DNA of 64,000 bases from GCA-2683135 sp964507445 (GTDB lineage: Bacteria; Planctomycetota; GCA-002687715). The stretch covers positions 1 to 64,000 of the forward strand of contig CAZDQF010000007.1 of the NCBI GenBank assembly GCA_964507445.1. Direction: 5' to 3'. The first letter of the stretch is position 1. Each line of letters starts with the position of its first letter. The notes beneath the pieces are model-generated. The model worked only from the letters and a program-made list of their open reading frames with translations, made no database searches and was not told the origin of the DNA. The position numbers and the translations under genes were made by a program. Shown here piece by piece: positions 7,776 through 17,362 of the stretch.

Positions 7776-10580
7776 CGACGACACCATCCCCGGAGCGGAT
7801 CCGGTCGAGACGTTGCTCGCTCGCTGCCTTGATCGCCCTGCGTCCGAGGTCTCTGCGGCGGTGGAAGCTGCCTGTCTCGAACATCCGGAGATCGCGTCCG
7901 CGCTTCGTCGTCGCTTCGCTCGGTTGCAGTCCATGGACCTCCTCGCGACGGACGAAGAGCTCGAGCTCTTCGACGACGAACCGGACGGCGCCTTTCCTCG
8001 TCCCTTCGGCGCTTACCGGCTTATAGGGGAGATCGGTCGGGGTGGACAGGGCGTGGTCTACGAGGCGGAAGACACCCGCTTGGGTCGCCGGGTAGCGCTC
8101 AAGGTGTTGACCAACGCGTCGTTCGCGACGGCGGCCCTCCGGAAGCGATTCCGCAGAGAGGCTGAGGTCGCGTCCAGGTTGGATCATCCCGGGATCTGCG
8201 CGGTGTATGAGTTCGGCGCGGTTGAAGGTATGCCCTTCATCGCGATGCGGCTCGTCTCCGGGAAGCCTCTCGAGGCAGACCCAGCCGACCGGAGTCGAGC
8301 CGTGGTGGCGCGGGTGGTGCGTGTCGTCGAGCGGGCTGCGAGAGCGGTGCACGTGGCGCACGAGGCGGGATTGGTGCATCGCGACCTCAAGCCGGACAAC
8401 ATCCTGGTGACCGAGGACGACGAACCGGTGTTGTTGGACTTCGGCCTGGCTCGTGATGTGTCGGGCGAGGCGTCCGTCCTGACGCAGGCGGACGCGATCC
8501 TCGGCACCCCGGCCTACATGGCTCCGGAGCAGATCAAGTCAGGGCGGGACGTGGACCGTCGGACGGACGTTCACGCCCTGGGGGTGATCCTCTTCGAGTG
8601 CGTGACCGGGTCTCGGCCCTTCAGGGGGGCGACCCTCGAGACGACCTGGCGGCAGATCACTGAGCAGGATGCGGACGATCCGCGAACTTTGAACCCTGCG
8701 GTATCGCGTGATCTCGCGGCGGTGATCATGACCGCCTTGGAGAAGCGCCCAGAGCGTCGTTACCAGGACGCCGACGCCATGGCCCAGGATCTCCTGCGCA
8801 TCCTGGATTACCAGCCGGTGGCGGTCCGCCCGCCGTCGGCGCTGGTGAAGTGCACTCGGTGGGTGCAGCGGCATCCCGTGGTGGCGGCGCTGTCGTTTGC
8901 CATCGCGCTGCTGCTCAGCATCGGCCTGGTGACCACGCTGGTGCTCCTGAACCGAGCCAACGATGCCTTCGAGGCAACACGAGCGGCGTTGAGGCGGACC
9001 GAGGGGGGGCGCTGCTGGCCCGCGCCAACGGGGCGCTGGATACGGATCCGCCGCTGGCTCTATCCCTGGCGGTCGCCGGGTTCGAGCGGAGCCCCAGCGC
9101 CCGTGCCCGATCCGTGGTCGTCAACGCCCTCGGCCGCTGTCGGACCCTGCGCAGCGTCGTCGAGTCCGGGGACGGCGCTCCTACTGTGGCCCTCAATTCC
9201 GAAGGGCGCGTGTGGCGCGCCAGTTTCAAGGACCGTGTGGTGTTCCGTGACGTCGAGAACGGAGAGCCGATTGATGGAGCAGGCTTCTCGGTCCAACAGG
9301 CGCCGATGGTGAGGCTCCGCGGAGCTGACGGGGTGGTGGCCGCTGTCGGTGCGGGGGACGGAGAAGACCGCGTGGTCAAGCTGCATCGGCGCCCGTCACT
9401 GGCCGCGGCGAGCGCCTCCGGTTCTCATCTGGCGGTCGCGTTTCGGGCACCCTGGGATGCGTCGGCGGAGGACGCAGATCAATCGGTCCGTGTCATTGAG
9501 CTCGCCACCGGCGAGGAGGTGGGACGGTTCAACCACGGGCGCGACCAAGGTCGATCGCCGCCGGTCATCGCCCTGGCGATCTCCGCTGATGGGCGCTACG
9601 TAGCGTTTTGCCGGACGGACGGACGGATCCTCGTGGGCTCTTCCGATGAGGGCGAACGGAGCCTGAAGGGGCCCGGCGTCGAGGCGTTCAGCCTGCACTT
9701 TGCGCGGGAGAGCTACCGTTTGGTGGCCGGGTTTCGTGACGGCGTGGTGAGGGCGTGGGATCCGGGTGGATTACCAGGGCTTCACGTGTACCGAATGGAG
9801 GCGGACGTGACGCCGGTGAGCTTCGACCCAACGGGCAGGTACGTGGCCTGCGCCGCCGGACCTGGCGAAGCCGCGGTCCTGGATACGGTCACGGGTAAGG
9901 CCGTTGACCTGCGAGGACACCCCGGCCCGGTCTTCCCCGCACGCTGGCTCGGTGGCACGCGGGTCGCCACCACCAGCGTGGACGGGGTGGTCCGCATTTA
10001 CGACCCGGAGACGGGGGCACTCCAGCGCGAGCTTCGTGGCCATCGAGCGGGGGCGTTCTTCCCGCTCTGGCTGGGCCGGCGCGCTCTGGTGACGACCTCC
10101 GACGATCAGACGGCTCGCATCTGGGACGCTGAGACGGGGGAATCCCGGGTCCTCCATGGACACGCCGGGACGGTCTTCTGGGCGGCGGCATCGGCGGATG
10201 GATCGGTGCTGGCGACGGCTTCCCTCGATCACACTGTGCGCCTGTGGAACCCCACGACCGGCGATTGTCTGCACGTGCTCAGGGGGCATGAGGGGCATGT
10301 GGTCCACGTCGCGTTCTCTCCGGATGGCTCGATGGTGGCGTCCGCATCCAAGGACGGGACCGCCCGGGTCTGGGACGTCGGTACGGGTAGCGAGCACTTG
10401 GTCCTGCGGCTGCACGAACGGACCGTGCTGCGCGCGATCTTCAGTCCGGAAGGGGACCGCATCGTCACCAGCTCCAGCGACCACACGGTCCGACTCTGGC
10501 CAACGGATCCGGTGGCCGTGGCGCGCAAGCGGATGCCGCTGCGCCTGACGGATGTCGATCTCCAGCGCTTTCTCCGCTGA
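7765..10580 (+). CDS. Membrane Ser/Thr protein kinase with C-terminal WD40 propeller (frame break at G7)
   Basis: A Hanks-type kinase fused to WD40 repeats, 938 residues once a frame break is repaired. Kinase domain about 84-350: glycine loop IGEIGRGGQGVVYE, Lys113, HRDLKPDN (205-212), DFG at 225-227. One membrane segment lies at about 371-395. The C-terminal half is a beta propeller with WD40 blades such as GHEGHVVHVAFSPDGSMVAS and LATASLDHTVRLW. The two halves are in different frames; the switch is in a run of seven G at about 9003-9009, and one more G restores a single reading frame. ATG 7765 overlaps the sigma factor end. Likely role: transmembrane signalling tied to that sigma factor. 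Confidence 0.82.
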
Positions 10581-10593
10581 CGGCGGTGGACGG

Positions 10594-12479
10594 TCAGGGG
10601 CGAGGTGGCGGTGGTCCGCCTGCAAGCCGGCCCGGTCGGCGATGGCGGCGGCGGCGGGCGTGCTCAGGTCCAGAGCGTCCAGCGCGAGGGTCGTGTTGTC
10701 CTTGAGGGTGACCGCGGTCTTCGGCGTGGAGTTGTAGGCCACCAGGGGGACGCCTGATCCCGGCGCCATGATGTTGGCGGTGACCAGGGCGCTGGTGGCG
10801 AGGTGGAAGCGCAGGGGGCTCTTGGCGATGCCGTGGATGAGGTTGCCGGTGATGGTGAGGTCCGCGGTGCCCTGGTCCAGGAACATGCCGTTGGACCCGG
10901 CGCGCCCCATGTTGAGGGGGACGTCGTGGATGTGGTTGCCGCGCAGCAGGGTGCCGGGCTGTCGGCCGATGGTGTAGATCCCGCCGCCGTCGGACAGCAC
11001 CTGCATGACGTGGTGGATGTGGTTGCGCTCGATCCGGTTCTCCTTGCACGGGGAGGGGACCGCGGACCACAGCCAGCCCACGGAGATGCCGGTGTAGGGG
11101 AGGCGGCGCAGCAGGTTGTGCTCAACCCGCAGGCCACGGGCGAGGCCGACCCAGATCCCCACGGCTCCGGGGAACACCCGGCCGCAGTCCTGGATCACGC
11201 AGTTGCTGACCTCGTGCCCCCGGGCAGCCTGGGTCGGGGCTGCCTTCCACCAGGGAGCGTCCTCGACCTGCCGCTCGGTGTCCTCGCCCAGGATGACGCC
11301 GTTGCCCGCCACGTCCTCGACCACGGTGCCGTGGAGGACGCAGTTGCGCGTGCGTGACCCGAAGGCGATGCCGGAGGTGCCCAGTTGGGTCACGCGGCAG
11401 TCTCGCACCGTGCAGTCCTGCGCCATGACGAAGGAGATGGCAGCGGGGACCCGGGTGCGCGTCTCGTTGCCCTCGCCGGTGACGCGGTCTTCGTGGAAGG
11501 TCGCCTGACCGGCGGCGTAGCCGCGAGGAGGGAGGGCAAAGGCGGTGTGAGCGAACGTGAGTCCCGAGATCAAGACGTCCTTCACCGGTTTCGTCGGAGT
11601 CCCGCGCACCACCAGCAGCTGCGGCGTCACGGGAAACACGGCTCGCAGGGAGTCGGGAGACTCCTTCTTGAGCGGTCGGTAGGTGAGGCCGGCCGTGCCC
11701 GTCTCGAGGAACCACTCTCCCGGCGCGTCGAGGAGGGCGCGGTGGTTCTCCAGCCGGAAGCGGGGGTGCTTCTCGAAGTTGTCGATGCGGTAGTGGTTTG
11801 CCTTGGGGCCGATGGGGTGGGCCACCGTCAGGCTGTGGCGTTCGTGGTCGATGTCCTTGACGGGGACGCGGGACGTGGACCAGTCGTGGAGGAACAGCAG
11901 CTCCATGCCGGGGCCGCGGGCGGCGGCGGGGAGGCCGTCCGGTCGGAAGATGAACCCCGTGCGCTTGTCCGTCGCGGGGCGTTCCACCCGCGACCAGCCC
12001 TGGTTGGGATGCCGGGCGCGGGGCCGTCGGCTGCCGTTGACGAACAGCTCCCGGGGAGGGTCGGCGCGTCCGGCCACGCCGGGGAGGTGAAGGTGCAGGT
12101 CGCCGTTGGGGAGCTTCTCGAAACCGGAGACGAGCCGCCCGCCGGAGATCACCGGGGCCGACCCGTTGGCGGCCACCAGCCGCAGCCCCCCGTTGGCCGG
12201 GATGTGCTCCGGACCGACGGTCAGCGGTCGGACGATCCTGTGAGTGCCTCGGTGGACGACGATGACCATGTCCGCTGGCGCGCTCGGGGCCTGTTGACGC
12301 GCCCGCTCCAGCGCCGCGTGGATGGTGCCCATGGGGCGGGCCGCGGTTCCCGGTTGGCCGTCGTCGCCGTGAACGGCGACGTGGATGGTCCGGTCCTGGC
12401 CGACGCAGGGGAGGGTGAAGCACGAGACCGCGAGGGCGAGCGCGGTCCGACGAAGGGAGGTGGTTGCCGAGGTTGCCAT
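10594..12479 (-). CDS. Secreted right-handed beta-helix carbohydrate-active protein (GH141-like)
   Basis: A secreted protein of about 628 residues. After a signal peptide (ALALAVSCFTLPCVG) it has the opening typical of parallel beta-helix polysaccharide enzymes (VAVHGDDGQPGTAARPMGTI), a beta-sandwich-like insert, and right-handed helix rungs (VRDCRVTQLGTSGIAFG, VEHNLLRRLPYTGISVGW, IERNHIHHVMQVLSDGGGIY, LTITGNLIHGI). This layout resembles GH141 and related lyases, probably cutting plant or algal glycans. The frame has no stop at the natural end; a TGA at 10594-10596 is one frame off and would be in frame if the C4 run just before it (plus-strand G run 10597-10600) were C5. As read, the frame continues antisense through the WD40 gene to 9771. 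End coordinate is therefore inferred. Confidence 0.8.
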
Positions 12480-12500
12480 GGTGGAGGCCGTCCCGGGCAG

Positions 12501-12506
12501 ATCATA
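12501..12506 (-). promoter_or_regulatory. Candidate -10 box (TATGAT) for the beta-helix gene
   Basis: TATGAT on the minus strand lies 21 nt before ATG 12479, back to back with the plus-strand TATGAT at 12520-12525. Confidence 0.4.
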
Positions 12507-12519
12507 GCCACCGCCCGCG

Positions 12520-12525
12520 TATGAT
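12520..12525 (+). promoter_or_regulatory. Candidate -10 box (TATGAT), leaderless mini-ORF start
   Basis: TATGAT ends exactly 6 nt before ATG 12532, which begins a nine-codon reading frame that stops one base before the quinone oxidoreductase start. Confidence 0.42.
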
Positions 12526-12531
12526 GCGGCC

Positions 12532-12561
12532 ATGAAGACACCGGGTGGGAGGCTGGCCTGA
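12532..12561 (+). CDS. Possible leaderless nine-residue leader peptide
   Basis: ATG 12532 to TGA 12559-12561 encodes MKTPGGRLA. It sits at the window's recurrent 6-nt distance from a TATGAT box, so it would be the first codon on the transcript. Its stop lies one base before GTG 12563 of the oxidoreductase, an arrangement that allows termination-reinitiation coupling. No composition hint (runs of one amino acid) suggests classical attenuation. It may be only the untranslated start of the downstream message. Confidence 0.3.
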   Translation: MKTPGGRLA

Positions 12562-12562
12562 C

Positions 12563-13585
12563 GTGCGCGCGGCGGTGTTGGTGAGGCGCGGCGATCCGCG
12601 GCGGGCGTTCGAGCTGGAGGAGCGTCCCGACCCCGAGCCTGGGCGAGGTCAGGTGTGCGTGGACGTAGAGGCTTTCGGGCTCAACTTCGCCGACGTGCTG
12701 GCGCGCCTCGGTCTCTATCCGGATGCCCCGCCGTTGCCGTCGGTGCTCGGTTACGAGGTGGCGGGGAAGGTGGCGGCCACCGGCCCCGAGGTGGACGGCG
12801 TCGCCGTGGGGGACCCGGTCATGGCGTTCTGCCGGTTCGGGGGCTACGCCACGAAGACGGTCACCGATGCACGCGGTGTGGTGCCCATACCGGAGGGCAT
12901 GGACGCGACGACGGCGGCGGCGCTCCCGGTTCAATACGGCACCGCCTGGTACTGCGCGGAGGAGATGGTGCGGTTGCACCCCGGAGATCACGTCCTCATC
13001 CAGGCGGCGGCGGGGGGCGTCGGGACCGCCTTGGTGCAGATGGCGCGCCGTCGTGGTTGCGTCATCTACGGCACCGCCGGTTCCGCGGAGAAGCTCGAGT
13101 ACCTCGCGGACCTGGGGGTGGACCACCCCATCAACTACCGGCGACAGGACTTCGCTCAGGTGATTCGGGGGCTGCGAGGATCAGCGGGCTTGGACGTGGT
13201 GTTCGACTCGCTCGGCGGGCGCGCGTTCCGGGACGGCCTGCGCCTGCTCGGGTCCGGTGGGCGCATGGTCTCCTTCGGGGTGGCGTCCATGGCCGGGGAG
13301 CGACGCAGCCTGGTGCGGAGCCTGGGCACGGTAATGGGGTTCGGTCGTCCTCATCCGTTGAGCCTGCTGTCGTCGTCCCGCTCGGTGATGGGGGTGAACA
13401 TGCTGCGGGTGGCGGACGATCGCCCGGCGACGCTGCGCCGCACCCTGTCCGCGGTGCTGGAGCAGGTGTCCGCCGGGGCGCTGGCGCCGCACGTGGGGGC
13501 GGTCTTCACCATGGACCGGCTGGGGGAGGCCCATCAGCTGCTGGGCGCTCGAGGGTCCGTGGGCAAGGTGGTGGTCACCACCTGA
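12563..13585 (+). CDS. Zinc-independent quinone oxidoreductase (MDR family)
   Basis: Medium-chain dehydrogenase/reductase of the NADPH:quinone oxidoreductase group, 340 residues. The N-terminal GroES-like domain carries FGLNFADVLARLGLYP and LGYEVAGKV; the nucleotide-binding domain has LIQAAAGGVGTALVQMA. No structural or catalytic zinc cysteines are present, as expected for this subfamily. GTG 12563 matches the family N-terminus (RAAVLVRRGD) and has GGGAGG ten bases upstream; an in-frame GTG at 12545 would add six residues. Cytoplasmic; physiological substrate unknown. Confidence 0.88.
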   Translation: MRAAVLVRRGDPRRAFELEERPDPEPGRGQVCVDVEAFGLNFADVLARLGLYPDAPPLPSVLGYEVAGKVAATGPEVDGVAVGDPVMAFCRFGGYATKTVTDARGVVPIPEGMDATTAAALPVQYGTAWYCAEEMVRLHPGDHVLIQAAAGGVGTALVQMARRRGCVIYGTAGSAEKLEYLADLGVDHPINYRRQDFAQVIRGLRGSAGLDVVFDSLGGRAFRDGLRLLGSGGRMVSFGVASMAGERRSLVRSLGTVMGFGRPHPLSLLSSSRSVMGVNMLRVADDRPATLRRTLSAVLEQVSAGALAPHVGAVFTMDRLGEAHQLLGARGSVGKVVVTT

Positions 13586-13603
13586 CCCGTGACCCGGCGC
13601 GGC

Positions 13604-15262
13604 TCAGCGTCGGTGGTAGTCGCCCTTGGATTGGTGCGGCGTCAGCGGCCAGTCGTCGCTGCGGAACGGGTAGGCGGGCAGCTCCCGTGCGTTCATGAGC
13701 GACCCCAGGGGCAGGTTGGACCAGGCGTAGCGCACGGCCACGGGGGCCGGCACCTCGTCGCACCAGACCCTCAGGTGGTTGTCCTTGATCACGCGAGCGC
13801 GCGCGACGTGGAAGACCTGGTCTTCGCCCGCCACGTAGAACCCCAGCGCCGCGTCCTGGTCCAGGCGGAGCCCCCGGTCCGTGCCGTCCTCGAAGCTGAC
13901 GACGACGTGCTTCCCCTCCACCCGCATGGACTCGTAGGCCGGCCCGCGCCACTCCAGGGGCTTGTCGCCGCGGCCTGCCTTGACCCCGTACACCTCCGCC
14001 AGGGCCCAGCGCGCGGTGCGGTCCCCGACCGGCCGCTTGCAGCCTGGGTGGATGCTCTGGTTGGAGTTGGTGTCGAAGGTGACGATGAGCCCGGTGTTGG
14101 GGGTCGCCTTCCACGTGTCGAACTGAACCTCACGCACGACGTTGGTGTGGTGGTTCATGTCGTAGGTCATGGACCGCCGGTTGCTCCAGCCGGCGATCTG
14201 GATCAACCCTATGGGGAGCTGCGGATCGCGGAAGGCGGCACGCCACTCTTCTATGACCGCGGGGTAGGTCTTGGGGAACGGCTTCCACGACTCACCGAAG
14301 GAGTTGTTCTCCCCCTGATAGAACAGGGCGCCGCGGACCGTGAGCCCTGAGAGGGGCACGATCATGCCGTCGTACATGCCCCCCGGGTGTCGTTGTATGC
14401 CGGGGTTCTCGAACGGCCCGAAGCCCGGCTTGCGCGGCTCCTTGTTCCCGGCTTCGCGCGCGGCGACCCGTTGCTTCTCCCAATCCAATACCGCCGCGTC
14501 GTAGCGCTGCTTCGCGCCCTCTTCCCGACCGCCGTCCACCCAGGCGGCCATGCGGGCCTCGAAGTCGTCGAAGTAGGACTTCATCTCCGGGAATCCCCGG
14601 AGTCGGTCCTTGGACACCCAGTGCTGGGCCATGGTGCCGCCCCAGGAGATGTCCACCAGCCCTACCGGGACACGCAGGCTGCGGCGTAGCCGTTGGGCGA
14701 AGTAGTACCCGACGGCTGTGCAGTGCTCCGCGGATTCCGGGGAGCACACCCGCCATCCCTTCTTCCCCTTGCCGGTGGGACGGTCGTAGTCCCGCCGAGG
14801 TTCAGGGCGCGCCTCCTTCGGCAGCCGGATGTACCGCAGCTGCGGGTCATGAGCGCAGGGGATCTCCACGTCCGCGTCGCGGCTGGACCGAAGCGTCCAC
14901 TCCATGTTGCTCTGGCCGCCGCAGATCCACACCTCGCCCACCAGCACGTCCGCGATCACCCGCCGGTGATCCCCGCATTCCATGGTCAGCGGTCGTCCGG
15001 ACCCGTCCGCCTCCATGGCGTCCAGCTGCACCGACCACGACCCGTCCTCACCGACCTTGGCCTGCTTCCGTTGATCCCCGAAGCTCACCGTCACCTGCTC
15101 CCCCGGGTCCCCGAACCCCCAGACCCGCACGGGCTTCTCCCGCTGCAGCACCATGTGGTCATCGAAGATGCGGGCGAGGGTGGGCTGACTCAGGACTGGC
15201 GAGCCGACGGCGAGGACCAACACCAGGACGCGGAAGGGGAGACGGTCGTGCAGCATGCCCAT
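13604..15262 (-). CDS. Secreted sialate O-acetylesterase family protein (SGNH hydrolase)
   Basis: A 552-residue exported carbohydrate esterase. After the signal peptide there is a beta-sandwich start (DDHMVLQREKPVRVWGFGDP), the SGNH block with the nucleophile in WICGGQSNMEW, LVDISWGGT, then ALFYQGENN and the distal His in SNQSIHPGC. This matches the planctomycete branch of 9-O-acetylesterase/polysaccharide deacetylase proteins that remove acetyl groups from sugars. It converges with the oxidoreductase gene. Together with the beta-helix protein it suggests use of acetylated glycans, although the natural substrate is not shown. Confidence 0.85.
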   Translation of the reverse strand: MGMLHDRLPFRVLVLVLAVGSPVLSQPTLARIFDDHMVLQREKPVRVWGFGDPGEQVTVSFGDQRKQAKVGEDGSWSVQLDAMEADGSGRPLTMECGDHRRVIADVLVGEVWICGGQSNMEWTLRSSRDADVEIPCAHDPQLRYIRLPKEARPEPRRDYDRPTGKGKKGWRVCSPESAEHCTAVGYYFAQRLRRSLRVPVGLVDISWGGTMAQHWVSKDRLRGFPEMKSYFDDFEARMAAWVDGGREEGAKQRYDAAVLDWEKQRVAAREAGNKEPRKPGFGPFENPGIQRHPGGMYDGMIVPLSGLTVRGALFYQGENNSFGESWKPFPKTYPAVIEEWRAAFRDPQLPIGLIQIAGWSNRRSMTYDMNHHTNVVREVQFDTWKATPNTGLIVTFDTNSNQSIHPGCKRPVGDRTARWALAEVYGVKAGRGDKPLEWRGPAYESMRVEGKHVVVSFEDGTDRGLRLDQDAALGFYVAGEDQVFHVARARVIKDNHLRVWCDEVPAPVAVRYAWSNLPLGSLMNARELPAYPFRSDDWPLTPHQSKGDYHRR

Positions 15263-15347
15263 AGGGTACGTAGGAGGCTTAAGCGGTCCACGCTAACCTG
15301 TGGGGGCGCTGGGGAGGGCTGTGCCGGGCCCGGCGCGTGGTGCATTC

Positions 15348-16550
15348 ATGTCGGGACTCGATCCACACTTTCAGCAGACCGCCGAGTTTGACTTCGGCGC
15401 AGGATGTACGGCCCTGGTGATGGGGAAGCCGGGGCGGCGTGCCTATGACCTGTTCGAGTACCTGCAGCGCACCGCCTACGGGGTGCGCTGGCACCGGGAG
15501 GGGAGAGACCCCGGAGAGGCGCCCGCTGCGGATGTGCTCGTCGCCGGCCCCGTCACGGATGCGCTGCCGGATGACGGGGAGGAGGAGGACGCTCGCCGGT
15601 GGGCCGATCAGGTGACCCGGGTGTTGGCGAGCAGCGGCGCGGAGCGGCTGGTGCTGCTCTCCGGGATCGAGGCCGTGGGCCCTCTGGGGGCGGAGCGGGA
15701 CGTGGTGCTGGAGGATCAGCCGGAGGCGCCCGTGGATCGGGTCGGCCGCTGCCTGCTGGCGGCGGAGCGGGCGTTGAGAGACGCGCGCCGGGATGAGCAG
15801 ACCGTGGTGTTGCGGGCGGGGCACCTGTTCGATGAGCACGTCCCGGGGTTGGTGGGGGCGTTCCTGGATGAGCTGGAGACGAGTCCTGATCTGGTCGCGG
15901 CGCGGTGGATGGATCGGCGGATCCTGCCGCTCTACGCCCCGGAGCTGGCCTGGGCGGTGACCCGGACCGCGCTTCAGGGGTCAGGCGTGTACCACGTGAC
16001 CGAGGAGGTGGCGCCGACCGTAGGTGACCTGGTGGGGCACGTGCTCGCCGCCGCGCAGCGGGCGGAGGTGCCGCTGTCGTTCCCCGATTCCGGGTGCGCG
16101 CAAGCGCCGGACGCCGAGCGGGTCCATTGGCCCTATCCCCATCACCGGATGATGCGGGACTTCGAGTTCCGTCCCCACCGTCCGTTCTGCGACGCCATCC
16201 CCATGCTGGTGATCCCGCGGCTCGCGGCCCGGCTGCAGCAGCAGTTCCAGCTGGAGGTGCCGGCGCTTCGTTGGCGCGACCGATGGTGGCGCCTGTCTGC
16301 GGAGGACCGGGATCGGGACGAGGTCGGTGGGGTGGTGACGTTGCGCGGCCTGCTCCATGAGGAGCGGCTGGAGCTGGACGCCACGGCGTTCTCTCCGGTG
16401 TCCCGGCCGCGATCCAGGACGCGGACCCTGAGGTCCCTCCTGGAGGACCTGCTGCGGCGTGATGTGTTCCCGTACTGGGTGGACCCCGCCATCGGCTTCG
16501 CGGCCTTGCAAGGGCTGGTCGCCCTGCCTGGCGAGGGGAGGCCGGGCTGA
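15348..16550 (+). CDS. Divergent RmlD/NAD-epimerase-like protein
   Basis: A 400-residue protein whose N-terminal half resembles an extended SDR that has lost the clear glycine-rich motif: LVLLSGIEAVGPLGAERD, then TVVLRAGHLFDEH and a C-terminal cap. The second half (from about 250) has no family I can name. It could be a nucleotide-sugar epimerase/reductase relative. ATG 15348 begins MSGLDPHF; an in-frame GTG at 15300 would add 16 residues. The stop overlaps the methyltransferase start (TGATG), so the two products probably act together, perhaps in surface glycan synthesis. Function is uncertain. Confidence 0.65.
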   Translation: MSGLDPHFQQTAEFDFGAGCTALVMGKPGRRAYDLFEYLQRTAYGVRWHREGRDPGEAPAADVLVAGPVTDALPDDGEEEDARRWADQVTRVLASSGAERLVLLSGIEAVGPLGAERDVVLEDQPEAPVDRVGRCLLAAERALRDARRDEQTVVLRAGHLFDEHVPGLVGAFLDELETSPDLVAARWMDRRILPLYAPELAWAVTRTALQGSGVYHVTEEVAPTVGDLVGHVLAAAQRAEVPLSFPDSGCAQAPDAERVHWPYPHHRMMRDFEFRPHRPFCDAIPMLVIPRLAARLQQQFQLEVPALRWRDRWWRLSAEDRDRDEVGGVVTLRGLLHEERLELDATAFSPVSRPRSRTRTLRSLLEDLLRRDVFPYWVDPAIGFAALQGLVALPGEGRPG

Positions 16551-17254
16551 TGCACGACGGCGCACCGGAGCGCGGACGCATGCTGCAGCAGGTAGCCGGG
16601 GCCGGCGTGGAGATCGGCGCCTATCTGAGCCCGCTGCCAGTCCCTGACGGGGTGACCGTGCGCTACGCCGACCTGTTCTCCCAGGAGGAGTCCCGGGTCT
16701 TCTATCCGGAGGCGGAGAACGACCGGGCGGTGCGCCCCGACATCCTGGCGCCGGCGGATCACCTGCCCATGCTCGCCGACGGAAGCGAGGACTTCATCCT
16801 GTGCTCGCATCTCATGGAGCACCTGGCGGACCCCATTCGGGCCCTCAAGGAGTGGTGGCGCATCCTGAAGCCCGGAGGTCTGCTGCTCCTGATCCTGCCG
16901 GATCGCCGGTTCACCTTCGACCGCATGCGGGAGGTCACCACCCTGGATCATCTGGTCCAGGATCACGAACAGGGCGCCCATCACCCCGAACGTCTGGCCC
17001 GGGATCGGGATCACTTCCGCGAGTGGGCGCAGCACATCAAGGGCATGGCGGATCCGCGGCATGTGGACTTCCTGGCGGAGCTCATGCGCGAGGCGAATTA
17101 TCCGATCCACTATCACTGCTGGACGCTGAGGGACATCCACGAGCTGGCCCGGTGGATGACGTCTTCCGGGGGCGCCCCGTTCGAGCCCCGGGATTCCTTC
17201 GAGTCGGCGGACCACGGTGAGTTCGGCGTCCTGCTGGAGAAGCGCAACCCCTGA
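16550..17254 (+). CDS. SAM-dependent methyltransferase-like protein
   Basis: A 234-residue protein of the class I methyltransferase fold, similar to the type 11 group. The SAM-binding first motif is reduced (GVEIGAYLSPLP), but post-motifs are clear: DFILCSHLMEHLADP and WWRILKPGGLLLLILPDRR followed by FTFDRMR, as in glycan-cluster methyltransferases. The Asp/Glu-His rich middle may bind a sugar phosphate. Start codon shares a base with the upstream stop, making it co-translated with the epimerase-like gene. Acceptor unknown. Confidence 0.78.
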   Translation: MHDGAPERGRMLQQVAGAGVEIGAYLSPLPVPDGVTVRYADLFSQEESRVFYPEAENDRAVRPDILAPADHLPMLADGSEDFILCSHLMEHLADPIRALKEWWRILKPGGLLLLILPDRRFTFDRMREVTTLDHLVQDHEQGAHHPERLARDRDHFREWAQHIKGMADPRHVDFLAELMREANYPIHYHCWTLRDIHELARWMTSSGGAPFEPRDSFESADHGEFGVLLEKRNP

Positions 17255-17350
17255 TCGGTCCGCCCCTCGCCCCGTCTCGGCGCGGTGCGTTCGCGGTGTG
17301 CCCGCGGGTGACCGATCCCAAACTCCTCGGTGACAGGTCCGGTTCCGCTC

Positions 17351-17356
17351 TACAAT
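17351..17356 (+). promoter_or_regulatory. Candidate -10 box (TACAAT), leaderless start
   Basis: TACAAT ends 6 nt before GTG 17363 and 9 nt before ATG 17366. The recurrent 6-nt rule favours GTG 17363 as first codon. Confidence 0.45.
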
Positions 17357-17362
17357 GCGCGG

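Noticed and set aside
9771..10593. Antisense extension of the beta-helix frame through the WD40 gene
   Set aside because: The added residues show no beta-helix rungs and lie opposite clear WD40 blades; a lost stop explains the extension.
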